Shown: one piece after another, positions 1 through 8,678 of the stretch
Numbering within the stretch: the first letter of the stretch is position 1
Layout of the letters: the number at the start of each line of letters is the position of its first letter
From: Acidobacteriaceae bacterium
Lineage (GTDB): Bacteria > Acidobacteriota > Terriglobia > Terriglobales > Acidobacteriaceae
Assembly (NCBI GenBank): GCA_003152695.1
Contig: PMAT01000080.1
Location: forward strand, 58,398-122,397
Reading direction: 5' to 3'
Length of the DNA stretch: 64,000 nt
Made by a program: the position numbers and the translations under genes
The notes under the pieces: model-generated
The model's database searches: none
Seen by the model: only the letters and a program-made list of their open reading frames with translations
Told to the model about the DNA's origin: nothing

Positions 1-2
1 AC

Positions 3-1592
3 GGGCAATTTACCTTTCCTTCGCTGAACGCGTATCAGATCACCCAAATCGGTCTGCAACAGGGTTGGAGCCCGGCAAAAATCCGGGCGCTAGGCGGCGG
101 CGCCAGCCAGTTTTCCATCATTACCGGCCAGCCGCTCTCGGACGTCTCCATGATTGACGTCGGCCTGTATGCCGAAGACGAATGGCGAATCCGGCCGAAT
201 ATTTCGCTCAGCTATGGTTTGCGTTATGAAACCCAGACCGGCATCCCGTACCAGGGGGATTGGGTGCCACGCATAAGCTTGGCGTGGGGACTTGGCCACT
301 CCAAGGTACCGAAGACGGTGCTACGCGGGGGGTATGGGATCTTCTACGACCGCTTTTCCTACAACTATTTGCTTCAGGCGGAGCGGCTGAATGGTATCAC
401 ACAGCAGCAGTACACCGTCACCCAGCCAGATTTCTATCCGCAGATTCTTCCGCCCAGCGAATTGAGCAAGTTAGCGACAAACTCGCCCACGATTTACCAG
501 GTTTCCCCCAATCTGCGCATACCCTACACCCTGGAAGCGGCGTTCAGCGTGGAGCGCCAAGTCACCAAGAATGCGACGGTGTCGGTCACCTATCTAAATT
601 CGCGCGGAGAACATCAACTCTTCCTGCGCAACGCCAATGCGCCATTGCCCGGAACGTACAATCCCTCAGACCCCACCAGCGGCATTCGCCCGTTCGGCGG
701 GACCACCAATATTTACCAGTACAGCACGGAAGGGGTTTTCGTGCAGAACCAAATGATCGTCAACGGACGTGTGAGCGTCGGAACGAAGCTCTCGCTGTTT
801 GGCTTTTATTCGCTCAATTTTTCCAACAGCGATCTGGGAGCCAGTACCGCGGGTGGCGGCGGCGGAGGCTTCTTTGGCGGGGGCTCCAGTTCGGCGGAGT
901 TCATCATGAACTCGTACGATCCCATGCAAGACTACGGCCGCGCGGCGTTCGACGTTCGCAACCGGGGCGTCATTGGCGGCACCATCTCTCTGCCCTATGC
1001 CTTTCGCCTCAGTCCGTTTATCCTCGCGAACTCCGGTGCGCCCTTTAACATCATCGTGGGGCAGGATTTAAACGGCGACTCGATCTTTAACGATCGTCCG
1101 GCACTTGCCAGCACGCCGGGTCCCGGCGGCGTGATTAAGGTCACGCCCTACGGCACATTCAATACCGTACCGATTCCGGGCCAGCTCATAGTCCCTATCA
1201 ACTACGCTACAGGCCAGAGCCTGTTTACCCTGAATCTGCGGTTGAGCAAGACCTTTGGGCTGGGTCCCAAGACGGAAAGTCATAGTGCTGGTGGTCAGCG
1301 GGGAGGAGGAGGCGGGGGTGGTCCGCGTGGAGGAGGAGGCGGTGGACTTGGCGGTCGCGGACTTGGCGGCGGGGGTGGCAGCCCGTTCAACTTTGGAAAC
1401 GAGACTACGCACCGCTACAACCTGACTTTGAGCGTCAGTGCGCGCAACCTGCTAAACAACGTCAACTATGCGCCTCCGATCGGCAATCTTAACTCGCCGA
1501 TCTTCGGCACATCGAATGCGCTCGCAGGCCCGCCGTTCTCGTCAGGATCAGCCAACCGTCGCATCGATTTGCAGATGCTGTTCTCGTTTTAG
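3..1592 (+). CDS. TonB-dependent receptor, C-terminal part (5' end outside window)
   Basis: The reading frame is open from base 3 and ends at a TAA-type stop at 1592, so only the C-terminal 529 or so residues are present. The visible part reads like the beta-barrel of the large Oar-like outer-membrane receptors of Acidobacteriota: alternating aromatic strands, a FYDRF-type element, and a terminal strand ending in Phe (LQMLFSF), which is the usual outer-membrane insertion signal. The family imports large nutrients using TonB energy; the substrate cannot be told. Two glycine-rich stretches (about bases 850-890 and 1295-1380) sit in what should be extracellular loops. Family assignment is firm; the missing N-terminus would normally hold a carboxypeptidase-regulatory-like domain and plug. 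Confidence 0.85.
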   Translation, partial: GQFTFPSLNAYQITQIGLQQGWSPAKIRALGGGASQFSIITGQPLSDVSMIDVGLYAEDEWRIRPNISLSYGLRYETQTGIPYQGDWVPRISLAWGLGHSKVPKTVLRGGYGIFYDRFSYNYLLQAERLNGITQQQYTVTQPDFYPQILPPSELSKLATNSPTIYQVSPNLRIPYTLEAAFSVERQVTKNATVSVTYLNSRGEHQLFLRNANAPLPGTYNPSDPTSGIRPFGGTTNIYQYSTEGVFVQNQMIVNGRVSVGTKLSLFGFYSLNFSNSDLGASTAGGGGGGFFGGGSSSAEFIMNSYDPMQDYGRAAFDVRNRGVIGGTISLPYAFRLSPFILANSGAPFNIIVGQDLNGDSIFNDRPALASTPGPGGVIKVTPYGTFNTVPIPGQLIVPINYATGQSLFTLNLRLSKTFGLGPKTESHSAGGQRGGGGGGGPRGGGGGGLGGRGLGGGGGSPFNFGNETTHRYNLTLSVSARNLLNNVNYAPPIGNLNSPIFGTSNALAGPPFSSGSANRRIDLQMLFSF

Positions 1593-1595
1593 AAC

Positions 1596-1640
1596 GGGGG
1601 CTGGAGGTCAGGGGCTAGGGGTCAGGGCTAGAGATTAGGG
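1596..1640. repeat. Degenerate 7-bp tandem array 1
   Basis: Directly after the receptor stop codon the sequence runs in 7-bp steps: gaggtca, ggggcta, ggggtca, gggctag, agattag. About six units are recognisable. It is one of eight arrays of this period in the window, each with its own unit. No hairpin terminator was seen between the receptor and the converging gene. Confidence 0.6.
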
Positions 1641-1711
1641 AGCGGAAGAAGCCGCTTGGCGGACTGAGGGCCCTGATCATCCCCATGGCGACGCGACACG
1701 ATTTCTGCCGA

Positions 1712-2188
1712 TCAACGGTGCACAGCAACAGCGGGCGATGACTCCGCAACTAGCTCGTTCTTCCATACCTGTTCGTAACCGACCGCAGCGTAGTAAAGGG
1801 CGCGGTCAAAGAACTGGCCCAAAGAGCGCACCAGTTCCATTTCACCAATGAGGTCTTCCGGTTCGAGTAGGCCCTCCAGCAACAGATAGTCCCATAAGAC
1901 GTGCTTGGTGGTCTGGAAGGCAAACATGACCTGGCTGAACGGCACACCCTGCCGGGCACGCCGCGCCCCTAGACCGATGTATCTCTCCTCGACTTCCGAC
2001 AGCGTCTTGGACAGCAGCCAGTCGCCGACATGGAGATAGATTTCATAGGTCCTGTGCTTCAGTTCGTGAGCCGGGACCTTGTCCAGGAACTCGCGGCACT
2101 CATCCGCATTCTTCAGTTTGTGGATTAAGGCTTCAGAAAGCTTATCGGCGTGTGTTTCGATGAGCTGAACCAGCCTGACGGCGAACAT
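1712..2188 (-). CDS. RsbRD-type N-terminal sensor domain protein
   Basis: A 158-residue, all-helical soluble protein without signal peptide. The pattern of an N-terminal helix with LxxLIETHADKLSEALI, an HxxYEIY-like segment and a later FDRALYYA segment resembles the RsbRD/RsbR N-terminal globin-like domain (RsbRD_N family), which usually precedes a histidine kinase or STAS domain in stress-signalling proteins. Here it stands alone, with no output domain. The ATG at 2188 follows AGGAGG at 7 bp spacing, so the start is secure. It converges with the receptor gene and lies upstream of the aminotransferase on the same strand order. Family call is moderate; a partner protein would have to be elsewhere. 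Confidence 0.6.
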   Translation of the reverse strand: MFAVRLVQLIETHADKLSEALIHKLKNADECREFLDKVPAHELKHRTYEIYLHVGDWLLSKTLSEVEERYIGLGARRARQGVPFSQVMFAFQTTKHVLWDYLLLEGLLEPEDLIGEMELVRSLGQFFDRALYYAAVGYEQVWKNELVAESSPAVAVHR

Positions 2189-2325
2189 AAGCTGCCTCCT
2201 GATTAGGGAAAGAACTGCGTACGGCTCTGGAGACTCGAGGGCGACTCAACGGCTATGTATAGTTTAGACCTCAACCGGGCAATCTGGCAGTGACCCGTGA
2301 CACAGGGTGGCGTGACAGCTTCGCA

Positions 2326-3573
2326 TCAGGCATTCACGCCAACCGCAAAGTGCTCCAGTTCATGCGCCACGGCGATGGACAGACGGCGGATACCCTCGCG
2401 AATCTGTTCGGGACGCGCGTTGGAGAAATTCAGCCGCATGTGTGAGCCGGTTTCTTGTCCCGACGGGAAGAATGGTTCGCCGGGCACGAACGCGACGTCC
2501 TGACGCAATGCCGTGTCCAGCAGCTGCATGGTGTCGATTCCAGGTGGCAGCGTGACCCAGAGGAACAGGCCGCCGTTAGGATGCGTCCACGAGACTTCAG
2601 GCGGGAAGTAGTCATGCAAAGCCTGGAGCATGGCATCACGACGCTCTTTGTACACCTTGCGAATCAGCTTCACGTGCTCCTCCATGAAGCCATCGCGCGC
2701 CACCTCGTAAGCCACCATTTGCGTGAAGCTGCTGGTATGAAGGTCGGTACTCTGTTTCAACTGCACCAGGTGGGTTATTACGTCGGGTGGTGCAACGATC
2801 CAGCCCAAGCGCAACCCTGGTGCCAACACCTTGGAAAAGGTGCTGAGGTAGATCACATTCCCCAGCAAATATCCGTTATCGCGCAGCAAGTTGGTGCGAT
2901 CGAGCACCACCAGCGGCGGAATGTGCTCGCCCTCGTAACGCAATTGCCCGTAGGGATCGTCTTCAATGATCGGGATACCGTACTTGTCGGAGAGCAGCAC
3001 CAGTTCGTCACGCCGTGAACGCGACAGCGTTGTACCGCCGGGATTCTGAAAGTTCGGCAGGATGTACATAAACTTCGGTCCGGAACGCAGCGCGCGTTCC
3101 ATCTCACTGGTCTGCAACCCGTCTTCATCGATGGGAACGGTCACGTATTCCGCGCCCATCAGATCGAAGGCCTGCAATGCGCCCAAGTAGGTTGGCGACT
3201 CCACCAGGATGCGATCGCCGCGGTTGATGAGCAGCTTGGCGATCAAGTCCAGCGCCTGTTGCGAGCCCGAGGTGATAAGGATGTTATCGACGGTGGCGAG
3301 AATGCCGTACCGCGCCATGTGAGCCACGATCAATTCACGCAGGGGACGGTAGCCCTCGGTCGGTCCATATTGCAGGGCGACGGAGGGGTTGGTTGTCAGG
3401 ACTTTTTGACAAGCCTCGCGGAAGCGCTCCACCGGAAAAATTTCGGGTGCGGGCAGGCCGCCTGCGAAGGAAATCACTTCCGGACGCTGGGTGAGCTTCA
3501 GGAGCTCGCGGATGATGGAACTCTTGGCTGTTTTTGTGCGTTGCGCGTAACGATGTGCCCAAGGCGCGGCCAT
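2326..3573 (-). CDS. PLP-dependent aminotransferase, class I/II (LysN-like)
   Basis: A 415-residue fold-type I aminotransferase. Visible landmarks are the substrate segment SFAGGLPAPEIFP near the N-terminus, the GSQQALDL phosphate-binding turn, the NFQNPGG segment, the DDPYGQLRY aspartate region, and the Schiff-base lysine in STFSKVLAPGLRLGW. The order and wording match the 2-aminoadipate/multi-substrate branch (LysN, ARO8-like) acting with 2-oxoglutarate on lysine precursors, aromatic or branched-chain amino acids. The ATG at 3573 has GGGGAGGT upstream; a longer frame from TTG at 3657 lacks a ribosome site and adds a non-conserved Cys-rich stretch, so it was not used. Exact substrate is not decidable from sequence. 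Confidence 0.85.
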   Translation of the reverse strand: MAAPWAHRYAQRTKTAKSSIIRELLKLTQRPEVISFAGGLPAPEIFPVERFREACQKVLTTNPSVALQYGPTEGYRPLRELIVAHMARYGILATVDNILITSGSQQALDLIAKLLINRGDRILVESPTYLGALQAFDLMGAEYVTVPIDEDGLQTSEMERALRSGPKFMYILPNFQNPGGTTLSRSRRDELVLLSDKYGIPIIEDDPYGQLRYEGEHIPPLVVLDRTNLLRDNGYLLGNVIYLSTFSKVLAPGLRLGWIVAPPDVITHLVQLKQSTDLHTSSFTQMVAYEVARDGFMEEHVKLIRKVYKERRDAMLQALHDYFPPEVSWTHPNGGLFLWVTLPPGIDTMQLLDTALRQDVAFVPGEPFFPSGQETGSHMRLNFSNARPEQIREGIRRLSIAVAHELEHFAVGVNA

Positions 3574-3666
3574 ACACACCTCCCCATTACAGACCAAATT
3601 AGCGCAAATTTCATCGCCTGTCTGTGACGGGCGACACCGGCAGGGGGTGACCGTCAACCCTTAACG

Positions 3667-4677
3667 TCAACTGAACAGTTTCATCTGCTCCGCTTCTTGC
3701 TGCACCGGATGCGCCCTCTGGCTGCGCGAACTGAACTCTCGGCTGATGCCGTGCTTCTTGCGTAGGCGCGCCAGCAGATCCGAAATACGTTTGCTGTAGG
3801 CCTTGCTTACGAAGGCGCGGTCGGCGAAGCGGTTGCGGTAGTCCTGAACCAGTCGGGGGAATTCTTTCTCCAGAAATGGAAGGAAGACGCTGGCCGAACA
3901 CGGTTTCAGGAACAACGGATTGGCGTAAATATATTTTCCACCCGCCAGCCTGGTTGCCTCTACGAGGGCATCCAGCGCCGAGGGCGAATCGGTAATGCCG
4001 GGCACCACTGGTGCGCAGATGACACCTGCGTTGACTCCGGCAGCGTTTAGGCCGCGCACGGCAGCCAAGCGCAGGTCGGGACGCGGCGCGCGCGGCTCAA
4101 GAATGCGTGCCAGATTGGCATCCATGGTGGTGATGGTGATGTTGACGAATAGCGAATTGTGCTGCGCAACCCGCCGCAACAGATCAACGTCGCGCAGGAC
4201 CAGGTCCGATTTGGTGACAATGCCGATTTCGAGCCCATGGTGCAGAGCCAGTTCTTCCAGAATGCCGAGCGTGACCTGGAACCGCTTTTCTGCGGGCTGA
4301 TAAGGATCGGTGGCCGTGCCGATGGCGATCTCTTCGCCGCGCTTCACCTTCTTCAATTCTTGCCGCAGCAGCCACGCTGCCTGCTGTTTGACGTAAATCT
4401 TGCGCTCGAAGTCCACTCCGTCACGCATCTCCATGAACTCGTGGGTGTAGCGCGCATAGCAATATTTACAGGCGAACTCGCAGCCCCGGTAGGGATTGAT
4501 CGTCCAGGTAAACGGCATGCGACTGGAGGTGCAGCGATTGAGCAGGCCCCGCGAGGGGAGCGTGAAGTACTCCACCAGGTGGCCCTGGCGGATCGACTCG
4601 CCCTGTGCAGCGAGCTTGGCGATGCCGACCAGCGGGGCAGGTTTGCTGTCGTCGGTTTGGAGTAGGGAGGGGTGCAT
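3667..4677 (-). CDS. Radical SAM protein, SplB-like/PA0069 family
   Basis: The protein has about 336 residues from the ATG at 4677. The cluster motif GCEFACKYCYARY (cysteines near residues 66, 70 and 73) is the CxxxCxxC of radical SAM enzymes. The following GTATDPYQPAEK and the long alpha/beta barrel match the PA0069/Rv2578c family, related to spore photoproduct lyase but of unknown substrate. The C-terminus is basic and probably flexible. Start choice is uncertain: the frame extends to a TTG at 4716, neither start has a clear ribosome site, and conserved sequence begins near residue 15. It lies just upstream of the aminotransferase on the same strand (93-bp gap), with no obvious functional link. 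Confidence 0.75.
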   Translation of the reverse strand: MHPSLLQTDDSKPAPLVGIAKLAAQGESIRQGHLVEYFTLPSRGLLNRCTSSRMPFTWTINPYRGCEFACKYCYARYTHEFMEMRDGVDFERKIYVKQQAAWLLRQELKKVKRGEEIAIGTATDPYQPAEKRFQVTLGILEELALHHGLEIGIVTKSDLVLRDVDLLRRVAQHNSLFVNITITTMDANLARILEPRAPRPDLRLAAVRGLNAAGVNAGVICAPVVPGITDSPSALDALVEATRLAGGKYIYANPLFLKPCSASVFLPFLEKEFPRLVQDYRNRFADRAFVSKAYSKRISDLLARLRKKHGISREFSSRSQRAHPVQQEAEQMKLFS

Positions 4678-4911
4678 GGAGAGAAAGCGAGATTCGCTTT
4701 TTATTCGCCTAGTCAAATGCTAATGCCAGGTTGACTAGAAGTCAATCAGTAGCGATCGAAAAGGGCGTTGAATTGGCGATGAAGCTTGTGGAGGTAGGGC
4801 GTGGATCGTCGCGGCTATAGGGGTCCTTCGACTCCTCACGAAGTCCGCCACGGAGGACTCGTGCTGCGCTCAGGAGGACAGATGATTACGTGGAGAGACG
4901 GCTGAGTGGAT

Positions 4912-4981
4912 GCTGAATGCTGAGTGCTGAGTGCTGACTGCAGAGTGCTGACTGCAGAGTGCTGACTGCAGAGTGCAGAAC
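4912..4981. repeat. Degenerate 7-bp tandem array 2 (gctgact/gcagagt)
   Basis: Ten consecutive 7-bp units: gctgaat, gctgagt, gctgagt, then gctgact and gcagagt alternating three times, then gcagaac. The last unit ends one base before the TAG of mqnD (4982-4984), so the array sits in the 3' end region of that gene. The rest of the gene-free stretch 4678-4911 shows nothing recognisable beyond a short direct similarity to coding-like composition. Confidence 0.85.
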
Positions 4982-5860
4982 CTAGCTCTGGGCCGTAACC
5001 GCGGCATCTCCGGCGAACTCCACATTGGGTTTCTGCGGAATGATGCCCGCCTGGTGGCCCATCTCCAGCAGCTTGGTGATTGCTGCGCGGCCATCTTTGC
5101 CGTAATCGAGGGTGCGCTCGTTGACGTACATGCCCACGAACTTGTCCGCCATTTGCGGGTCCAGGTCGCGAGCAAACTGCATGGCGTATTGCAGGGCTTC
5201 TTCGCGGTTATCGAGGGCGTATTGAATGCTGTCGCGCAGAGCAGTGCAGCAGGCGTCGATCAGTTCGGGGCCGAGCGAGCGACGAATGGCATTGCCACCC
5301 AGGGGCAGCGGAAGGCCAGTCTCATCGCGCCACCACTTGCCCATGTCCAGGATGCGGTGCAGTCCTTCGCGGTTGAAGGTGAGCTGGCCCTCGTGAATGA
5401 TCAGTCCAGCTTCGTACCTGCCCTCCAGCACTTTGGGAATGATCTCGTCGAAGGGAACGGTTTCGGTGGCGATATCGGGCGCAAACAACTTGAGCGTCAG
5501 ATACGCGGTGGTCATGGTGCCCGGCACGGCGATTTTGCAATGCGTAATCTCATCGAGCGGGATATTGTGCGCAGCCACGATCATGGGACCGTAGCCGTCA
5601 CCGACGCTTCCGCCGCTGGGCGTGATGGCGTATTTGTCCTGGATGTACGGATAGGCATGAAAGGAAATGGCGGTGATGTCGTAGAAGCCGTCCATGGCTT
5701 TGCGATTGAGGGTTTCGATGTCGCAAAGCGTGTGGGTAAACTTCACCCCCGGGACACGAATTTTGTTGGTCGCCATGCCGTAAAACATGAAGGCATCGTC
5801 GGAGTCGGGACTATGCGCAACCGTGATTTCGCGAACGTTCTCGGTGGAATTGAGGTGCAT
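4982..5860 (-). CDS. mqnD: 1,4-dihydroxy-6-naphthoate synthase MqnD
   Basis: A 292-residue soluble protein of the periplasmic-binding-protein fold used by MqnA and MqnD. The opening VAHSPDSDDAFMFYG is characteristic of MqnD, followed by DITAISFHAYPYI, GPMIVA and LIIHEGQLTF, all typical of the family. It converts cyclic dehypoxanthinylfutalosine to 1,4-dihydroxy-6-naphthoate in the futalosine route to menaquinone. mqnC and mqnA lie 5 and 9 kb away on the same strand but are not in an operon with it. The ATG at 5860 has no clear Shine-Dalgarno, yet conserved sequence begins within ten residues. The stop codon abuts array 2. Confidence 0.92.
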   Translation of the reverse strand: MHLNSTENVREITVAHSPDSDDAFMFYGMATNKIRVPGVKFTHTLCDIETLNRKAMDGFYDITAISFHAYPYIQDKYAITPSGGSVGDGYGPMIVAAHNIPLDEITHCKIAVPGTMTTAYLTLKLFAPDIATETVPFDEIIPKVLEGRYEAGLIIHEGQLTFNREGLHRILDMGKWWRDETGLPLPLGGNAIRRSLGPELIDACCTALRDSIQYALDNREEALQYAMQFARDLDPQMADKFVGMYVNERTLDYGKDGRAAITKLLEMGHQAGIIPQKPNVEFAGDAAVTAQS

Positions 5861-5946
5861 AGAAATATTGACGCTGGGCTTACATTCGTGAGCGGACCTT
5901 CACAGCCTGTTCTGAGCGCCAAAGGGTCCGCGTCCAAGCTTCTTAT

Positions 5947-6516
5947 TTACAAACTGCGACGCAAACGAAGAGCGGCTGCGGCGGCCACGGTCACTTTCAG
6001 GAGCTCCGCAACCAGGAACGGATACAAACCGAAAAATGCAGCGCGCTGCCAACTGTGCGTCATTATCGCCAGCCAACTGAGACCTCCGGCGAACAGTACC
6101 ACCTCGGCAATCGCACCAGCCATCACGTTGCGCACAAATCCGAATGGCCCGCGCTCCACGATCCACCCTGCCACGAAGGCGACAACCGGGTATGCCCACA
6201 AGTAACCCGCCGTAGGACCGAACAACTGGGCCAAGCCTCCCGGACCAACCGGACTAAACACCGGCAAGCCCATAGCGCCCCACGCCAGGTACAGCGCGGC
6301 GGCGGCAAAACCGCGCCGGCTTCCCAGCGTAAGGCCGATCAACAACACTCCAAAGTTCGCCAGGGTCAAAGGTACAGGGGTAAAGGGTAGAGGCAAAACC
6401 AGCCGGGCACAGACGGCGATGACGGCGCTGGCGCCAATCACGATGCCCGCCTGCTTAATCAAGCTGGAAGATGATTCGGAGACATTTGCGTCGGTATGTA
6501 GTGCAGTTCTTAACAT
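5947..6516 (-). CDS. bioY: Biotin transporter S-component BioY
   Basis: A 189-residue membrane protein with about six hydrophobic segments. The motifs PFTPVPLTLANFGVLLIG and the glycine-rich GAMGLPVFSPVGPGGLAQLFGPT are hallmarks of BioY, the substrate-binding subunit of energy-coupling-factor biotin importers. No BioM/BioN genes are adjacent, so it would act alone or share an ECF module encoded elsewhere; the CbiO/CbiQ pair at 36-38 kb is a different, metal-type system. AGGAAG precedes the ATG at 6516. The short gene upstream (6544-6717) ends 27 bp before it and could be co-transcribed. No BirA-type operator was recognised. Confidence 0.92.
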   Translation of the reverse strand: MLRTALHTDANVSESSSSLIKQAGIVIGASAVIAVCARLVLPLPFTPVPLTLANFGVLLIGLTLGSRRGFAAAALYLAWGAMGLPVFSPVGPGGLAQLFGPTAGYLWAYPVVAFVAGWIVERGPFGFVRNVMAGAIAEVVLFAGGLSWLAIMTHSWQRAAFFGLYPFLVAELLKVTVAAAAALRLRRSL

Positions 6517-6543
6517 TTCTTCCTCGTGAATCGGACAACGTTC

Positions 6544-6717
6544 TTATGAAGTTTTCTCTTTGGTGGTGCTGTCCGCAGCGTCTTCAATTACTGCTCGCAC
6601 CTGGGCATCCATTTGCTCCTGCCGGAGATGCCGCTTGACGCGAAAATGGATTGCCAGTGCCACGATGACGAGCGCTGCGGTGCACAGAACCAGAAGTGCA
6701 AAAAATAGTTTAATCAC
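6544..6717 (-). CDS. Short single-span membrane protein (57 aa), unknown
   Basis: A 57-codon frame with a GTG start at 6717, preceded by TGAGGT four bases away. Residues 2-25 form one strongly hydrophobic helix (IKLFFALLVLCTAALVIVAL) followed by a basic stretch (RVKRHLRQ) and an acidic/Ser-Thr tail. This gives an N-out/C-in or signal-anchor topology with the charged tail in the cytoplasm by the positive-inside rule. It ends with TAA 27 bp before bioY and begins 88 bp after the glycosyltransferase stop. No family recognised. Support rests on the ribosome site, the clean hydrophobic/charged layout and its place in a same-strand gene row. Confidence 0.55.
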   Translation of the reverse strand: MIKLFFALLVLCTAALVIVALAIHFRVKRHLRQEQMDAQVRAVIEDAADSTTKEKTS

Positions 6718-6805
6718 CGAACCTCAGAATATCAGATCGGGAATAGCGGAACTCCAGATTGGGCGGCAAGGTGGGCTTCCTCTGACGGTTTTCGACTGCC
6801 AGCAG

Positions 6806-8416
6806 CTACACACCGACGGGAAATGGCTTGGCGCTGTGCTCTTCGCCGCGCTCGCGCACCAGGCTGTCAAAGCGGCCCTGAAGCAACGACATCAGGCCGG
6901 TGTACCAGTATCCGAAGACGAACAGGAACAAGAACGGTACCGTGATGTAGTTTTCATTGGCGATGGCGTACCAGACCGTCAAGGCAAAATATGTGCCAAT
7001 TAGCAACTCGATATATGGGACCCAGCCCAGACGCTTGCGATACTTCTTGGCCGCGATAGCTCTGTCTTTTTTGTTGACGACGCGGTATTTCGGGGTGCGC
7101 GCAAAAGCGCTCTGATGGCCAGCGAGCGCTTCCAGCACGGCTTTGCTGTTGGTGATGGTCAATCCAATACCCAGCGCCATTAGCGGCGGCAGATACCAAA
7201 TCGTGCGATACCAGGTTCGGGGAAACAGTTCTCTTTGCGAAACCAGATAAAAGCTCGAGATCGAAAACGTGGAAGCCAGAAACAGGGGCAGATCGATGTA
7301 CACCATCTGGAACCACCCTTGATAGAAGCGAATAATCATGGCCGGCAGCAGCAGCGTGCTGAGCACGATCATCAGCGGATAGCTGATATTGGCGGTCAGG
7401 TGATACCAGGCTTCCATCTTCTCGCGCCGCGAAACATTGGCCCGCAGCACCTTGGGCAAGTCCTTCTTGGCGCATTGGATCAGGCCCTTGGCCCAGCGCG
7501 CCTGCTGCGTCTTGAACGCGGTCATCTCGATGGGCAGTTCCGCCGGGCATCCCACGTCCTGCAGGTAGCGAAACTTCCATCCTTTCAGTTGCGAGCGGTA
7601 GCTCAGGTCAGTATCTTCGGTGAGGGTGTCGTGCTCCCAGCCCCCGGCATCGTCGATCGCCTGGCGTCGCCACATGCCGGCCGTACCGTTGAAGTTGAAG
7701 AACACTCCCGCGCGCGAACGGCCACCATGCTCCAGCACGAAATGCCCATCGAGCAGGATGGCCTCGACCTGCGTCAGATAGGAATAGTTACGGTTCAGGT
7801 GCGTCCAGCGCGTCTGCACCATTCCGATTGCCGGATCGGCGAAGTGGTGGATCACTTTCATCAGCCACTCGGGTTGCGGCGTGAAATCGGCGTCAAAGAT
7901 GGCGACGAACTCGGTGGTGGATAGCTTCAGGCCGGCATCGAGAGCGCCGGCCTTGAAGCCTTCGCGGTTGTCGCGGTGGTGATAGCTGATGTTATGGCCC
8001 ATGGCGGCGTAGCGCTCCACCACAGCCCGCGCGACTTCCACAGTTTCGTCGGTGGAATCGTCGAGCACCTGGATTTCCAGCTTTTCGCGTGGATATTCCA
8101 TCTTGCAGACGCACTCCACCAGCCGGTCGATGACGTACTGCTCGTTGAAAATCGGCAGTTGGATGGTGACCCGGGGCAGTTCGGCGAAGCGCGACTCAGG
8201 TTCGGTCACTTTGTTCTTGCGGTATTTGTAGTACAGGTAAACCAGTTGATAGCGGTGCATGCCATAAAACGCCAGCAGCACTAGCACGACGAAGTAAGGA
8301 ATCAGCAACGCCATGTCGAAGGCGTTGGCGTGATAAAGGCCCTTAAACGTCGGATCGAGAAAATGCGATCTCAGGTAGTGGCGCATCCCATGCGGTTCCA
8401 CCAGCAGACTGCACAT
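6806..8416 (-). CDS. Family 2 glycosyltransferase, cellulose-synthase-like
   Basis: A 536-residue processive-type GT2. One membrane segment (about residues 35-52) precedes the catalytic domain, which shows VLDDSTD (D119/D120), FDADF (D175/D177), the catalytic-base motif TEDTD (about 266-270) and QQARW (304-308). Several membrane helices follow at about 345-505. This architecture matches bacterial beta-glucan, glucomannan or cellulose-synthase-like enzymes that polymerise from nucleotide sugars and extrude the chain. No BcsB/PilZ partner is nearby, and no C-terminal PilZ domain is visible, so the product is undecided. The ATG at 8416 lacks a good ribosome site; an ATG at 8386 is an alternative. 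Confidence 0.85.
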   Translation of the reverse strand: MCSLLVEPHGMRHYLRSHFLDPTFKGLYHANAFDMALLIPYFVVLVLLAFYGMHRYQLVYLYYKYRKNKVTEPESRFAELPRVTIQLPIFNEQYVIDRLVECVCKMEYPREKLEIQVLDDSTDETVEVARAVVERYAAMGHNISYHHRDNREGFKAGALDAGLKLSTTEFVAIFDADFTPQPEWLMKVIHHFADPAIGMVQTRWTHLNRNYSYLTQVEAILLDGHFVLEHGGRSRAGVFFNFNGTAGMWRRQAIDDAGGWEHDTLTEDTDLSYRSQLKGWKFRYLQDVGCPAELPIEMTAFKTQQARWAKGLIQCAKKDLPKVLRANVSRREKMEAWYHLTANISYPLMIVLSTLLLPAMIIRFYQGWFQMVYIDLPLFLASTFSISSFYLVSQRELFPRTWYRTIWYLPPLMALGIGLTITNSKAVLEALAGHQSAFARTPKYRVVNKKDRAIAAKKYRKRLGWVPYIELLIGTYFALTVWYAIANENYITVPFLFLFVFGYWYTGLMSLLQGRFDSLVRERGEEHSAKPFPVGV

Positions 8417-8631
8417 CAGACTGAAAGCGGCGCTCAGGAATGTACTCTCCGGAAGAAAGTTTGCAGACGGTAGGCCACGTCGGCAGTTGCGGACGAGGCG
8501 CGCGCCTTTACCGGTTGATTGTACTCGACGGGACGGCGGGAAACGGCGGGAACTCGGCCGCGCTTATTCGTGAAACCGGTACGGCGAGCGAAATAAACAT
8601 GACTCATTTCGCGATGAACAGTCCGGCTGCA

Positions 8632-8659
8632 TTGACTCTTAACCGCGAACGGCTAACAA
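8632..8659 (+). promoter_or_regulatory. Possible sigma-70 promoter
   Basis: TTGACT at 8632-8637 and TAACAA at 8654-8659 with a 16-bp spacer lie 20 bp before the start of the secreted protein at 8679. The divergent interval 8417-8678 holds no other recognisable element. Confidence 0.35.
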
Positions 8660-8678
8660 TAAAACCACGCGGAACGCG

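Noticed and set aside
4912..4981. CRISPR array
   Set aside because: Unit length is 7 bp with no spacers, and no cas genes are nearby; the same holds for the other arrays.
4973..6205. Long plus-strand frame opposite mqnD and bioY (410 codons)
   Set aside because: Shadow of two well-identified genes; no family similarity.
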